From Amycolatopsis jejuensis (GTDB taxonomy: Bacteria; Actinomycetota; Actinomycetes; Mycobacteriales; Pseudonocardiaceae): 64,000 nt of DNA. Made by a program: the position numbers and the translations under genes. The stretch lies in contig NZ_JNYZ01000005.1 in NCBI RefSeq assembly GCF_000717335.1, forward strand, positions 1 to 64,000, given 5' to 3'. The notes below the pieces were generated by a model. It had not been told where the DNA came from and did not search any database. It was given only the letters and a program-made list of their open reading frames with translations. Shown piece by piece: positions 36,124 through 43,407 of this stretch; within the stretch, counting starts at the first letter, position 1, and each line of letters begins with the position of its first letter.

Positions 36124-36613
36124 CCGGTTTCCCCGCCAGTTCTTGGAAATACGGTACCAGCGCGGGGTGGTAGTCGGCGAAATCCGGCTGCGGGGTGCCC
36201 TCGAAGGCGGCCATGAGCAGGTCGAGGTAGTACTCCCAGCCGGGTCCGGCGTCCGGGATCGGGTCGATCGAATCGAGGTGGTGTACCAGCTGCAGTTCTG
36301 TCGTCTCGCCGTGGGAGACGAGCCGGAGTTCCATCCGCCAGCCACCGGATTCGTCGGTGGACGAGACGGCCAGCCGGCGCGGCGGTTCGCAGGCGTCGAT
36401 GCGCAGCGGGTACCACGGTTCGCCTTCCTCGAACAGCATCCGGACCTGGATCGTGCGGCCGGGTGCGCCTTCGCCTTCCCACGGGCCGAACCAGCGGGCG
36501 GTGCGTTCCGGTTCGGTGATCGCGGCCCACACGTCTTCGATCGATGCGCGGAAGGTGCGGGGCAGCACCAGGTCGACGCCCTCGGCGAGGTGGTGCACGC
36601 GGGCGGTGGGCAC
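36116..36613 (-). CDS. SRPBCC (AHSA1-type) ligand-binding protein
   Basis: A START/SRPBCC-fold protein of about 165 residues (FRASIEDVWAAITEPERTARW, then GWEYYLDLLMAAFEG in the C-terminal helix). This family is often paired with an ArsR regulator. The GTG at 36613 lies five bases after the ArsR stop; an alternative GTG at 36649 would overlap it. Likely role: binding a small hydrophobic molecule or acting as an effector of the ArsR gene; no catalytic residues are evident. Confidence 0.85.
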   Translation of the reverse strand: MPTARVHHLAEGVDLVLPRTFRASIEDVWAAITEPERTARWFGPWEGEGAPGRTIQVRMLFEEGEPWYPLRIDACEPPRRLAVSSTDESGGWRMELRLVSHGETTELQLVHHLDSIDPIPDAGPGWEYYLDLLMAAFEGTPQPDFADYHPALVPYFQELAGKPAS

Positions 36614-36617
36614 GGGT

Positions 36618-36965
36618 TCATGCGGTGTTTTCCTTTCCGGAAAGGCCACGGGCGCGGCGGGTGCGGTGGACCTCGGTCTCCAGCGCGTCGAGCCGCTGCT
36701 GCCATGGCGGCGGCGCCGTCATCCGGGCGAGCCAGGCGGTGAGGTCGGCGAAACCCTGCGGATCGAGTACGTAGAACCGTTGCCTGCCGGCGAGTTCGTC
36801 CCGCACCAGCCCGCTTTCCCGCAACACGCGCAGGTGCCGCGACACCGCCGGACGGCTGATCTCGAAGTGCGCGGCGATCTCCCCGGCGGACAGCCTGCGC
36901 TGCCGCACCAGTTCGAGGATGCCCCGTCGCACTGGGTCGGCGAGCGCGCCCACGACCAGATCCAC
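36618..36965 (-). CDS. ArsR-family transcriptional regulator
   Basis: A 115-residue winged-helix repressor (LADPVRRGILELV, HFEISRPAVSRHLRVL, AGRQRFYVLDP). No metal-binding cysteine motif is seen, so it belongs to the non-metal group that controls AHSA1-type partners. GTG at 36965. It directly precedes the SRPBCC gene and probably represses the pair. Confidence 0.9.
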   Translation of the reverse strand: MDLVVGALADPVRRGILELVRQRRLSAGEIAAHFEISRPAVSRHLRVLRESGLVRDELAGRQRFYVLDPQGFADLTAWLARMTAPPPWQQRLDALETEVHRTRRARGLSGKENTA

Positions 36966-37006
36966 GGCAGAAGCGTAACCTGTAGGTTACGGGTTCGGCA
37001 AGCCCG

Positions 37007-37369
37007 TCACGGCCACGTCGCCGCCCCGCCACGGCGTTTCCGCACTTCTTTCCCGGTCCCGGGCGGGAATCCGTGCTTGGTCAGGCGGACCTCGGCGAGC
37101 TCGTCAGCGCTGGTGACGGTGAGGAAGAGGCTCATCAGCAGGCTGAGCAGCAGTGCGACGAGCACCATCGGCACCGGGAGCGGGGTGAGCAGCGTCAGCA
37201 CGAAGTACGCCGCGACGAGCCAGGGGAGCGCTTCCACGAAGATGCGGAACGCGAAGCGCAGCACCCAGGTCTTGGCAGTCGCGTCGTGGAGTACCCACTC
37301 GCGGTAGTCGTCGGGCAGCCGGCCGCCGTAGACGTAATGCAGCCAGCGCACCGGGCCGGGTCGCTTCAT
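37007..37369 (-). CDS. DUF5313 membrane protein
   Basis: A 120-residue protein opening with KRPGPVRWLHYVYGGRLP, then YREWVLHDAT, the actinobacterial DUF5313 signature. Two membrane helices follow (residues about 45-90) and a basic tail. ATG at 37369 preceded by a G-rich site. Function unknown; such proteins are common in Mycobacteriales and Pseudonocardiales. Confidence 0.85.
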   Translation of the reverse strand: MKRPGPVRWLHYVYGGRLPDDYREWVLHDATAKTWVLRFAFRIFVEALPWLVAAYFVLTLLTPLPVPMVLVALLLSLLMSLFLTVTSADELAEVRLTKHGFPPGTGKEVRKRRGGAATWP

Positions 37370-37389
37370 CCCCGCCGGGTACCCGCTGG

Positions 37390-37881
37390 TCAGCCTGCGT
37401 ACGCGGCGAGCTTTTCCGGGTTCATCATCCAGAACACGCGGTCGATGCCGTGGCCCGGACCACGGCGAACGCGTTACCGTCGCGGCGCAGGACCGGTCGG
37501 CGAACGTACTTCGCGACCGTCTCCGCGCCGTACCCCGGAATGCGCGAGGCCCGGACCGCTCCGCCGCTGTCGGAGTAGCTCACGACGTCCTTGGTGAACA
37601 GCTCCTCCAGCGGATGTGTCGATGGGCTCGGGCAGCCGGGGCCCGGCGTATGTCTCGTGCCGGACGCGGGCGGTCTGACCTGCGTTGATGGCGAGCCGCG
37701 TGGTCGTGGTGGCGAGGTATGCGCCCGGATTCTCGACGGCCGAGCGGTCGCAAGCCTGCCAGCGCAGCCACACGTCCTGCAGGAGATCCTCGGCGTCGAT
37801 GGCGCTGCCGAGCATGCGGTAGGCAATGCCGAAGAGCCGCGGCTGCACGCGCGCGCACAACGCGGCGGCCTCGTCGCGAGC
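37390..37881 (-). pseudogene. Decayed SigJ-type ECF sigma factor
   Basis: Remnants of a SigJ-like sigma factor. From 37881 the frame reads ARDEAAALCARVQPRLFGIA and continues through region 2 to LPEPIDTS. There is no start codon: a TAA lies immediately upstream. Region 4 and the linker are missing; after a deletion and frame change the SnoaL-like C-terminal domain resumes with LEELFTKDVVSYSDSGGAVR. The terminal GIDRVFWMMNPEKLAAYAG is in yet another frame. At least three lesions make it non-functional. It is divergent from an equally broken NAD(P)-binding gene. Confidence 0.85.
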
Positions 37882-37960
37882 TTAACGGCAGGGGTGTCAC
37901 AAACCGGACCGCTGCCCGGTCTTGACTGGTGAACTCACGGGACACCAGGAGGGAACTGAG

Positions 37961-38630
37961 ATGAAGATCGTCGTCATCGGCGGAACCGGGCTGATCGGCT
38001 CGCAGGTCGTCGGGCTACGGGCGCGCACGGCCACGAGGCGGTGGCCGCACCGGCGTGAACACCCTGACCGGCGAGGGCCTGACCGGGGCGGAGGTGCTGG
38101 AGTTCTTCCGCCGCTCGACCGGGAACTTGGTGGAAGCCGCCCTGAAGGCGAAGGTGAACCACTATGTCGCCCTGTCCGTAGTGGGCGCTGATGAGCTTCC
38201 CGATTCCGGTTACCTTCGGGCAAAAGTGGCACAGGAAGTCCTGATCCGGAACAGCGACCTGTCTTACCCGATCGTGCGTGCCACGCAATTCCTGGAATTC
38301 GCCGCCGCGATCGCCGACACCGCGACCGTCGATTCGGTGGTACGACTTCCCGGCGCCGGTACCCAGCCGATCGCCGCCGCGGATGTCGCTCGCGCAGTCG
38401 CCCACGCGGCGGAAGAGCCGCCAGCCAACGGAATCATCGAGATCGGCGGCCCGGACGTGCTCCCGATCGACGAATGGATCCGCAGAGTCCTGACCGCACG
38501 GGACGACTCACGCAAGGTGGTGACGGACCCGACCGCAAAGTACTTCGGAACGCTGCTCGGTGCCGACAGCCTGGTCCCGGCCACCCAAGCCCCCCGCGGC
38601 ACCGTGCCCCTGACCGAGTGGCTGGCGTGA
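37961..38630 (+). pseudogene. Decayed NmrA-like NAD(P)-binding protein
   Basis: Starts normally (ATG at 37961 after AGGAGGG) with the Rossmann motif KIVVIGGTGLIGSQVV, then loses frame. An AHGHEAVAAP fragment is readable in a second frame, and the rest resumes in a third from TGVNTLTGEGL to the stop at 38630. About 20 residues expected between GEGL and VLEFF are also missing. The C-terminal 170 residues are otherwise well preserved (HYVALSVVGADELPDSGYLR). Partner of the SigJ remnant; such pairs are normally neighbours. A truncated protein from the 38055 frame could still be made but would lack the cofactor site. Confidence 0.8.
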
Positions 38631-38632
38631 AG

Positions 38633-38685
38633 TCCGTGAAGGGAACCATGAGGGAATCAGATTCCGTGATGGTTCCCTTCACGGA
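38633..38685. repeat. Inverted-repeat element, copy C (17-bp perfect arms)
   Basis: Arms 38633-38649 and 38669-38685 pair perfectly around a 19-base loop that carries a further GATTCCGTG segment. The element lies between the 3' ends of the NAD(P)-binding remnant and the aldo/keto reductase, again in bidirectional-terminator position, and shares its core with copies A and B. Confidence 0.8.
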
Positions 38686-38730
38686 CCTTCGACCCCGCCG
38701 CGCCCAGCCCGATGAAGCCGATCGCGGTGG

Positions 38731-39603
38731 TCACGTGGCGATGCTGTCCAGTTCGGACAGTGCGTCGGCGGGCAGTGTCAGCTCGGCGGCGGCCACGTTT
38801 TCCTTCAGGTGCGCCACCGAAGACGTCCCCGGAATCAACAGCACATTCGGCGACTGGTGCAGCAACCAAGCCAGCGCAACCGCCTGGGGAGTCTCCCCAA
38901 GCTGACGAGCAACCCGATCCAAAGTCCCGGACTGTACCGGGCTGAAGCCACCCAACGGCCAGAACGGCACATACGAAACCCCTTGCCGCGCAAGGGATTC
39001 AATCAACCCCTCATCCCCCCGATGCGCGACGTTGTACCAATTCTGCACCGTGACCACCGGTGCAATCGACTGCGCTTCAGCCACCTGATCAGCAGAAACC
39101 ACGCTGACCCCGAGATCCCGGATCAACCCCTCTTCCCGCATCTCCGCCAACGCCCCGAACGGCTCCGCCAACGAACCCGGTACCGGCGAATGCCCGTCCG
39201 CCCCACCTCCGACCCGCAAATTCACCACATCGAGCACGTCAACCCCGAGCGTCCGCAGGTTCGACTCCACCTGCTCACGCAACTGCCGAGGCGAACGCGC
39301 ATGCGGCCATCCGCCGTCCTTGTCCCGTACCGACCCGACCTTCGTCACGATGTGCAGCCCGTCGTAAGGCGCCAGCGCGTCCCGGATCAGCTCGTTCGTG
39401 AAATGCGGCCCGTAGAAATCAGCCGTGTCAATGTGGTTCACGCCCAGCTCGACCGCAGTCCGCAGCACCGCGGTCGCTTCGGCGCGGTCCGTCGGCGGCC
39501 CGAACACGCCCGGTCCGGCGAGTTGCATCGCGCCGTACCCCATGCGGGCCACCGTCCGGCCGCCGGCCATCGTGAACGTCCCGCCGGGGAGGTTGTCGGT
39601 CAT
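38731..39603 (-). CDS. Aldo/keto reductase
   Basis: A 290-residue NADPH-dependent oxidoreductase of the AKR superfamily. The TIM barrel opens with ARMGYGAMQL; catalytic Asp and Tyr lie in HIDTADFYG, Lys in HIVTKVG, and the cofactor-binding end reads IPGTSSVAHLKEN. The substrate, probably a small aldehyde or ketone, is unknown. ATG at 39603 with an AAAGGACGGG site. It is divergent from the organic-acid transporter, and the palindromic site at 39712 lies between them, so it might belong to the same regulon. Confidence 0.9.
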   Translation of the reverse strand: MTDNLPGGTFTMAGGRTVARMGYGAMQLAGPGVFGPPTDRAEATAVLRTAVELGVNHIDTADFYGPHFTNELIRDALAPYDGLHIVTKVGSVRDKDGGWPHARSPRQLREQVESNLRTLGVDVLDVVNLRVGGGADGHSPVPGSLAEPFGALAEMREEGLIRDLGVSVVSADQVAEAQSIAPVVTVQNWYNVAHRGDEGLIESLARQGVSYVPFWPLGGFSPVQSGTLDRVARQLGETPQAVALAWLLHQSPNVLLIPGTSSVAHLKENVAAAELTLPADALSELDSIAT

Positions 39604-39711
39604 TTCCCGTCCTTTCTTCCGCCGCGCCGGTTGCTGCCGCGGCCTCCCCCATCCTGCGGCAGGGGGTAGCGGTCCTGCCAGCTCCCCTCGATCCTGGGAG
39701 TGGCAGGGCCA

Positions 39712-39730
39712 GTTTCCGTTCACCGGAAAG
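39712..39730. promoter_or_regulatory. Palindromic operator site 1 (GTTTCCG-N5-CGGAAAG)
   Basis: Arms TTTCCG (39713-39718) and CGGAAA (39724-39729) with a five-base spacer. It lies 91 bp upstream of the MHS-family transporter and 108 bp upstream of the divergent reductase. One of four near-identical sites in the window; inferred IclR operator. Confidence 0.7.
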
Positions 39731-39821
39731 CGGGACGCCCCCACCGGGCGCCGGCGGATCTACCGTCGCCTCCGAACGTCGCCCGCACTGTGGCGGGTGG
39801 CCGGCCCGAGGAGAGACGTCG

Positions 39822-41471
39822 ATGAACAAACAGGAACTGAAGGTGGTCGGTGCGTCGGCGGTCGGCACCGCCTTCGAGTGGTATGACTTCTTCCTCTACG
39901 GCGCGCTGGTCCCGGTGATCGGCGCCAAGTTCTTCAGCGGCTACGGGACCGCCGCGCAGACCGTGTTCGCGCTCCTGACCTTCGCCGCCGGGTTCATCGT
40001 CCGGCCGATCGGTGCGCTGCTCTTCGCCCGGATCACCGACCTGGTCGGGCGCAAGATGGTGTTCCTGCTGACGCTCGTGCTGATGGGCGCCTCGACGGTC
40101 GCGGTCGGCCTGCTGCCCACCGCCGACCAGATCGGCATCACCGCGCCGATCCTGCTGGTGACCTGCCGGATCCTGCAGGGGCTCGCGGTGAGCGGCGAGT
40201 TCGGCGCCGCGGTCACGTACGTCTCCGAATACGCCCCGCCGAAGCAACGCTCGTTCTTCGTCGGCTGGCTCACAGGTACGACGGCCCTCGCGTTCAGCCT
40301 CTCGCTCGGCGTGCAGATTGCGGTGCAGGCGATCGTGGGTACGGCGGCGTACGACTCTTGGGGCTGGCGCGTGCCGTTCGTGATTTCCGTGCTGCCGCTG
40401 GCCTTGTCGGTGTGGATCCGCACGAAGCTCAACGAAAGCCCGCTGTTCCTGCAGATGAAGCAGGAAGGTACGCAGGCGAAGGCGCCGCTGCGCGAGGCGT
40501 TCGGGTCCCGGGCGCGGGTGCGGATGATCGCGGTGGTGTTCGTGATGGCCTCGGCGCAGTCGTTCATCGGGTACCTGTCCACGGTGTACCTGGTCACCAC
40601 GATGAAGACCTACCTCAAGGCCGACGCGCTCACCGTCAACGCGATCTTCCTCGTCGTGATGCTGATCGGGTTCTTCCTGTGCGTGTTCTTCTGCTGGCTG
40701 TCCGACAAGATCGGCCGCCGTCCGGTGTTGTTCGCCGGGCTCGCGCTGGCCGCGGTGCTCGCGTTCCCGGTGTCGCACGGGATCACGTCGCTCACCAACC
40801 CGGACCTGGCCAGTGCGCAGGACAAGGTTTCCGTGGTCGTGAAGGCCGACCCGGCGACCTGCTCGTTCCAGTTCAACCCGGCCGGTACGGCGAAGTTCAC
40901 CTCCGATTGCGACCGGGCGCGCGGCGTGCTGCAGTCCCATTCGGTCACCTTCGATCAGCAGGACGTGACCGGTCCGACGACGGTGGTCGTCAACGGCACC
41001 GAGGTCGCCGGTGGGCCGCAGCTCCCGGCCAACCTGCTCACCGCGCTCAAGACCGCCGGATACCCCGGGGACGCGCCGGCACCGCTCAAGGTCAGCGGGA
41101 TCGGCGACTTCTTCCACGGTCCGGTGCTGGGCGTGTCGCTGCTGGTCCTGGTGCTGGTGGCACTCGCGCAGATGGCGCAGGGACCGGCCGCGACGGCGAT
41201 GGCCGAGGTGTTCCCGACCCGCATCCGCGCGACCGCGCTGTCGATCCCGTACCAGCTCGGCGTCGGTGTGTTCGGCGGGTTGCTGCCCGCGACGATGGTC
41301 GCGATCGGGGCCGAGGCCGGCAGTTTCACGGCCGCGCTGTGGTACCCGGTCGGCGCGATGGCGCTGGGGCTGGTGATCCTGCTGTTCACGCTGCCGGAAA
41401 CCCGCGGGGTCGACCTTTCCGAGGTGCGGCTGGCCAAGGACAAGGCGGAACCCGCCAGGCAGGATGCCTGA
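39822..41471 (+). CDS. MHS-family MFS transporter for an organic acid, with large extracytoplasmic insert
   Basis: A 549-residue secondary transporter of the metabolite:H+ symporter family (FEWYDFFLYG start, GRKMVFLLTLVLMG loop motif, RILQGLAVSGEFG). Twelve helices are expected. Between helices around residues 320 and 430 lies a soluble insert of about 110 residues with two cysteines (347 and 363), probably outside the membrane and disulfide-linked. Family members import shikimate, ketoglutarate, aromatic acids and similar compounds. ATG at 39822 after GAGGAGAG. It is followed by a tautomerase and preceded by operator site 1, so import of the aminoaromatic substrate or a related acid is a reasonable inference. 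Confidence 0.88.
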   Translation: MNKQELKVVGASAVGTAFEWYDFFLYGALVPVIGAKFFSGYGTAAQTVFALLTFAAGFIVRPIGALLFARITDLVGRKMVFLLTLVLMGASTVAVGLLPTADQIGITAPILLVTCRILQGLAVSGEFGAAVTYVSEYAPPKQRSFFVGWLTGTTALAFSLSLGVQIAVQAIVGTAAYDSWGWRVPFVISVLPLALSVWIRTKLNESPLFLQMKQEGTQAKAPLREAFGSRARVRMIAVVFVMASAQSFIGYLSTVYLVTTMKTYLKADALTVNAIFLVVMLIGFFLCVFFCWLSDKIGRRPVLFAGLALAAVLAFPVSHGITSLTNPDLASAQDKVSVVVKADPATCSFQFNPAGTAKFTSDCDRARGVLQSHSVTFDQQDVTGPTTVVVNGTEVAGGPQLPANLLTALKTAGYPGDAPAPLKVSGIGDFFHGPVLGVSLLVLVLVALAQMAQGPAATAMAEVFPTRIRATALSIPYQLGVGVFGGLLPATMVAIGAEAGSFTAALWYPVGAMALGLVILLFTLPETRGVDLSEVRLAKDKAEPARQDA

Positions 41472-41472
41472 C

Positions 41473-41658
41473 ATGCCGATCGTGGACGTATCGCTGGTCG
41501 CGGGTCGGAGTCCCGAGGAGCTGCGCGGGTTGATTTCCGCGGTGCACGAGGCGGTGGTGCGGAGCCTGAAGGTGCCGGACGCGTCGGTGCGGGTGGTGCT
41601 GCGGGAAGTCCCGGCAACGCATTGGGCGGCGGGGGATGTGACGATCGCCGAGCGATGA
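41473..41658 (+). CDS. 4-oxalocrotonate tautomerase
   Basis: A 61-residue tautomerase. I choose the ATG at 41473, not 41464, because processing then exposes the catalytic Pro1 of PIVDVSLVAGR. Arg11 and Arg39 (VPDASVRVV) and an aromatic residue at 50 (HW) are all in the expected places. The enzyme converts 2-hydroxymuconate to 2-oxo-3-hexenedioate. This is the step after deamination of 2-aminomuconate, so it fits the dioxygenase operon downstream. It begins one base after the transporter stop and is followed by a strong terminator. Confidence 0.92.
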   Translation: MPIVDVSLVAGRSPEELRGLISAVHEAVVRSLKVPDASVRVVLREVPATHWAAGDVTIAER

Positions 41659-41660
41659 AG

Positions 41661-41699
41661 ACGGGGGCGAGGCGTTCGTTACGCCTCGCCCCCGTTTTT
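41661..41699. terminator. Intrinsic bidirectional terminator
   Basis: A perfect 15-bp stem (41661-41675 with 41681-41695), five-base loop and a T5 run at 41695-41699. It ends the transporter-tautomerase transcript and, on the other strand, lies immediately after the SDR stop. Confidence 0.92.
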
Positions 41700-42430
41700 C
41701 AGTCGCGGATGTGGGTGTTGGTCCAGCCGCCGTCCACGGGGATGACGACGCCGGTCACGAAAGCCGCGTCGGCGGAGGCGAGGAACGCGATGACGCGCGC
41801 GATGTCGTCGGGACGGCCGACGCGCGCGAGTGGACGGGCGCGCGTCACGAGGTCGTCGAACGCTCCCTCGGCGATTTTCGCGCTGGTGGCAGGGGTTTCG
41901 ATGAGTCCCGGGGCGACGGCGTTGACCCGGATGCCGCGGCGGCCGTAGTCGGCGGCCATCTGCCGGGTGAGGCTGGCGACCGCGCCCTTGGCCGCGGAAT
42001 ACGGCGCGGAGCCGCGGACTCCGGTGAGCGCGAACGTCGACGACGTGTTGACGATGGCGCCGCCGTCCGGTCCGAACGCGTGCACGGCCTGGCGGCTGAG
42101 CGCGAACGTGGTGCCGAGGTTGGTGCGCAGGAAGAAATCGAGATCCTCGTCGGCGGTCAGCCCGGCTGCCGCGTCCCCGGCTTTGCCCGCGATGTTGGCG
42201 AGGATGTCCGGCGTACCCAGGGTTTCCGCGCAGTGCGTGAACACCTGCTCGGCCGCGCCGGGGGCGGTCAGGTCGATTTTGAGGCTCGGGATGCCGTCGA
42301 GACTCACCTCGTCGCGGTCGACGGCGAGAACCCTGGCGTCGCGCTCGGCGAAAAGGGCGGCGGTCGCCCGTCCGATGCCGGACGCCGCTCCGGTCACGAT
42401 CGCGGTGCGGCCGCTCAGCTGTTCGGTCAC
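41699..42430 (-). CDS. Short-chain dehydrogenase/reductase
   Basis: A 243-residue classical SDR: cofactor motif TGAASGIG, acidic residue after strand 2 (AVDRDE, suggesting NAD), NTSST, and the catalytic YSAAK. GTG at 42430 with GGAGGGACCA; the frame upstream to 42706 is the shadow of the enoyl-CoA hydratase. Divergent from that hydratase, with operator site 2 in the 128-bp gap. Probably oxidises a hydroxy intermediate in the local catabolic route; the substrate is unknown. Confidence 0.9.
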   Translation of the reverse strand: MTEQLSGRTAIVTGAASGIGRATAALFAERDARVLAVDRDEVSLDGIPSLKIDLTAPGAAEQVFTHCAETLGTPDILANIAGKAGDAAAGLTADEDLDFFLRTNLGTTFALSRQAVHAFGPDGGAIVNTSSTFALTGVRGSAPYSAAKGAVASLTRQMAADYGRRGIRVNAVAPGLIETPATSAKIAEGAFDDLVTRARPLARVGRPDDIARVIAFLASADAAFVTGVVIPVDGGWTNTHIRD

Positions 42431-42497
42431 TGGTCCCTCCACAATGGTCGGTATCGGCCCGATCCTCCGGTCCGGGACGCGGTCCGGGCCATCGCGG

Positions 42498-42516
42498 GTT
42501 TCCGGTGGATGAAAAC
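42498..42516. promoter_or_regulatory. Palindromic operator site 2 (GTTTCCG-N5-TGAAAAC)
   Basis: Left arm TTTCCG at 42499-42504, right arm TGAAAA at 42510-42515, spacer five bases. One mismatch from the consensus. It lies between the divergent SDR and enoyl-CoA hydratase starts, 68 bp from the first and 43 bp from the second. Confidence 0.6.
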
Positions 42517-42558
42517 AGATCCTGGCCGGGGGCGGGCCGGTGCGGTCGGCTGCCGGGC

Positions 42559-43317
42559 ATGGACCTGCGAGTGAGTTACCCCGCCGACGGCGTCGGACTG
42601 CTGGAGCTGGACCGGCCGCACCGGCGCAATGCCCTCGACCGTGCGCTGCTCGACGGCCTCCCCGGCGTCCTGCGTGACCTGGCCGCGGACGACCGCGTAC
42701 GGGCACTGGTGCTCACCGGCCGCGGCGGCGCGTTCTGCGCGGGTGGCGACCTCGACGCGATTGCCGGGGTGGGTGTGGAAACGCCCGCGGAGGGCCGGGC
42801 GCGGATGACCCGGGAGTTCGCCACCGCGCAGCTGCTGCACGACTTCCGGGTGCCGACGGTGGCCGCGGTGGACGGTCCCGCCGTTGGCGCCGGGCTGGGG
42901 CTGGCGCTGGCGTGTGACCTGCGGATCGGCGCGGCGTCGAGCGTGTTCAGCAGCCCTTTCGTCCGGATGGCGCTCGTCCCGGACTGGGGAGTGTCGTGGC
43001 TGCTGCCGCGAGCGGTGGGACCGGCGCGGGCGACGGAGATCGCGGTGTCGGGGCGCAAGGTCGGGGCCGAGGAAGCACTGCGGATCGGGCTGCTGGATGC
43101 GGTGGTGGCGGACCCGCTGGCGGAGGCGGTGTCGCGGGCGTCGGCATTGGCGGCGGCTCCGTTGGCGGTGTCGGTGGCGACGAAGCGGCTGGTCAATGGG
43201 GTTGGGTCGCTGGCGGAGGGGATTGCGGGGGAGATCGAGGCGCAGTTGCGGGCGATCGGTTCGGTGGAGTTCGGGCGGCGGATGGCGGAGTGGACCCAGG
43301 CGGTCCGCGGCCGATAG
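42559..43317 (+). CDS. Enoyl-CoA hydratase/isomerase family protein
   Basis: A 252-residue crotonase-fold protein. Oxyanion-hole segments are AFCAGGDLDAI and the AVDGPAVGAGLGLALACDLRIG stretch (split about residues 100-125); SPFVRMALVPDWG follows. At the position of the second catalytic glutamate the sequence has Asp or Trp rather than the usual Glu, so it may be an isomerase, thioesterase or ring-modifying member rather than a plain hydratase. ATG at 42559. It indicates that a CoA-thioester intermediate occurs in the pathway and precedes the meta-cleavage operon with operator site 3 just after its stop. Confidence 0.85.
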   Translation: MDLRVSYPADGVGLLELDRPHRRNALDRALLDGLPGVLRDLAADDRVRALVLTGRGGAFCAGGDLDAIAGVGVETPAEGRARMTREFATAQLLHDFRVPTVAAVDGPAVGAGLGLALACDLRIGAASSVFSSPFVRMALVPDWGVSWLLPRAVGPARATEIAVSGRKVGAEEALRIGLLDAVVADPLAEAVSRASALAAAPLAVSVATKRLVNGVGSLAEGIAGEIEAQLRAIGSVEFGRRMAEWTQAVRGR

Positions 43318-43321
43318 CGGC

Positions 43322-43340
43322 GTTTCCGTTCGATGGAAAC
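43322..43340. promoter_or_regulatory. Palindromic operator site 3 (GTTTCCG-N5-TGGAAAC)
   Basis: Arms TTTCCG (43323-43328) and TGGAAA (43334-43339), five-base spacer, starting five bases after the hydratase stop and 68 bp before the first gene of the dioxygenase operon. It implies a separate promoter here. Confidence 0.75.
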
Positions 43341-43407
43341 GCTCCGTTGTCCCGCCGCGGCGGACGCCGCAGGGTGGGTGGACCACGAGGAAAGAGGAGG
43401 ACCAGCG

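Noticed and set aside
36620..36645. TTTCCGGAAA near 36637 as a fifth operator
   Set aside because: No five-base spacer, and it lies in the coding end of the ArsR gene.
39720..41474. A 584-residue minus-strand frame across the MHS transporter
   Set aside because: Shadow frame; composition typical of the complement of GC-rich membrane-protein codons.
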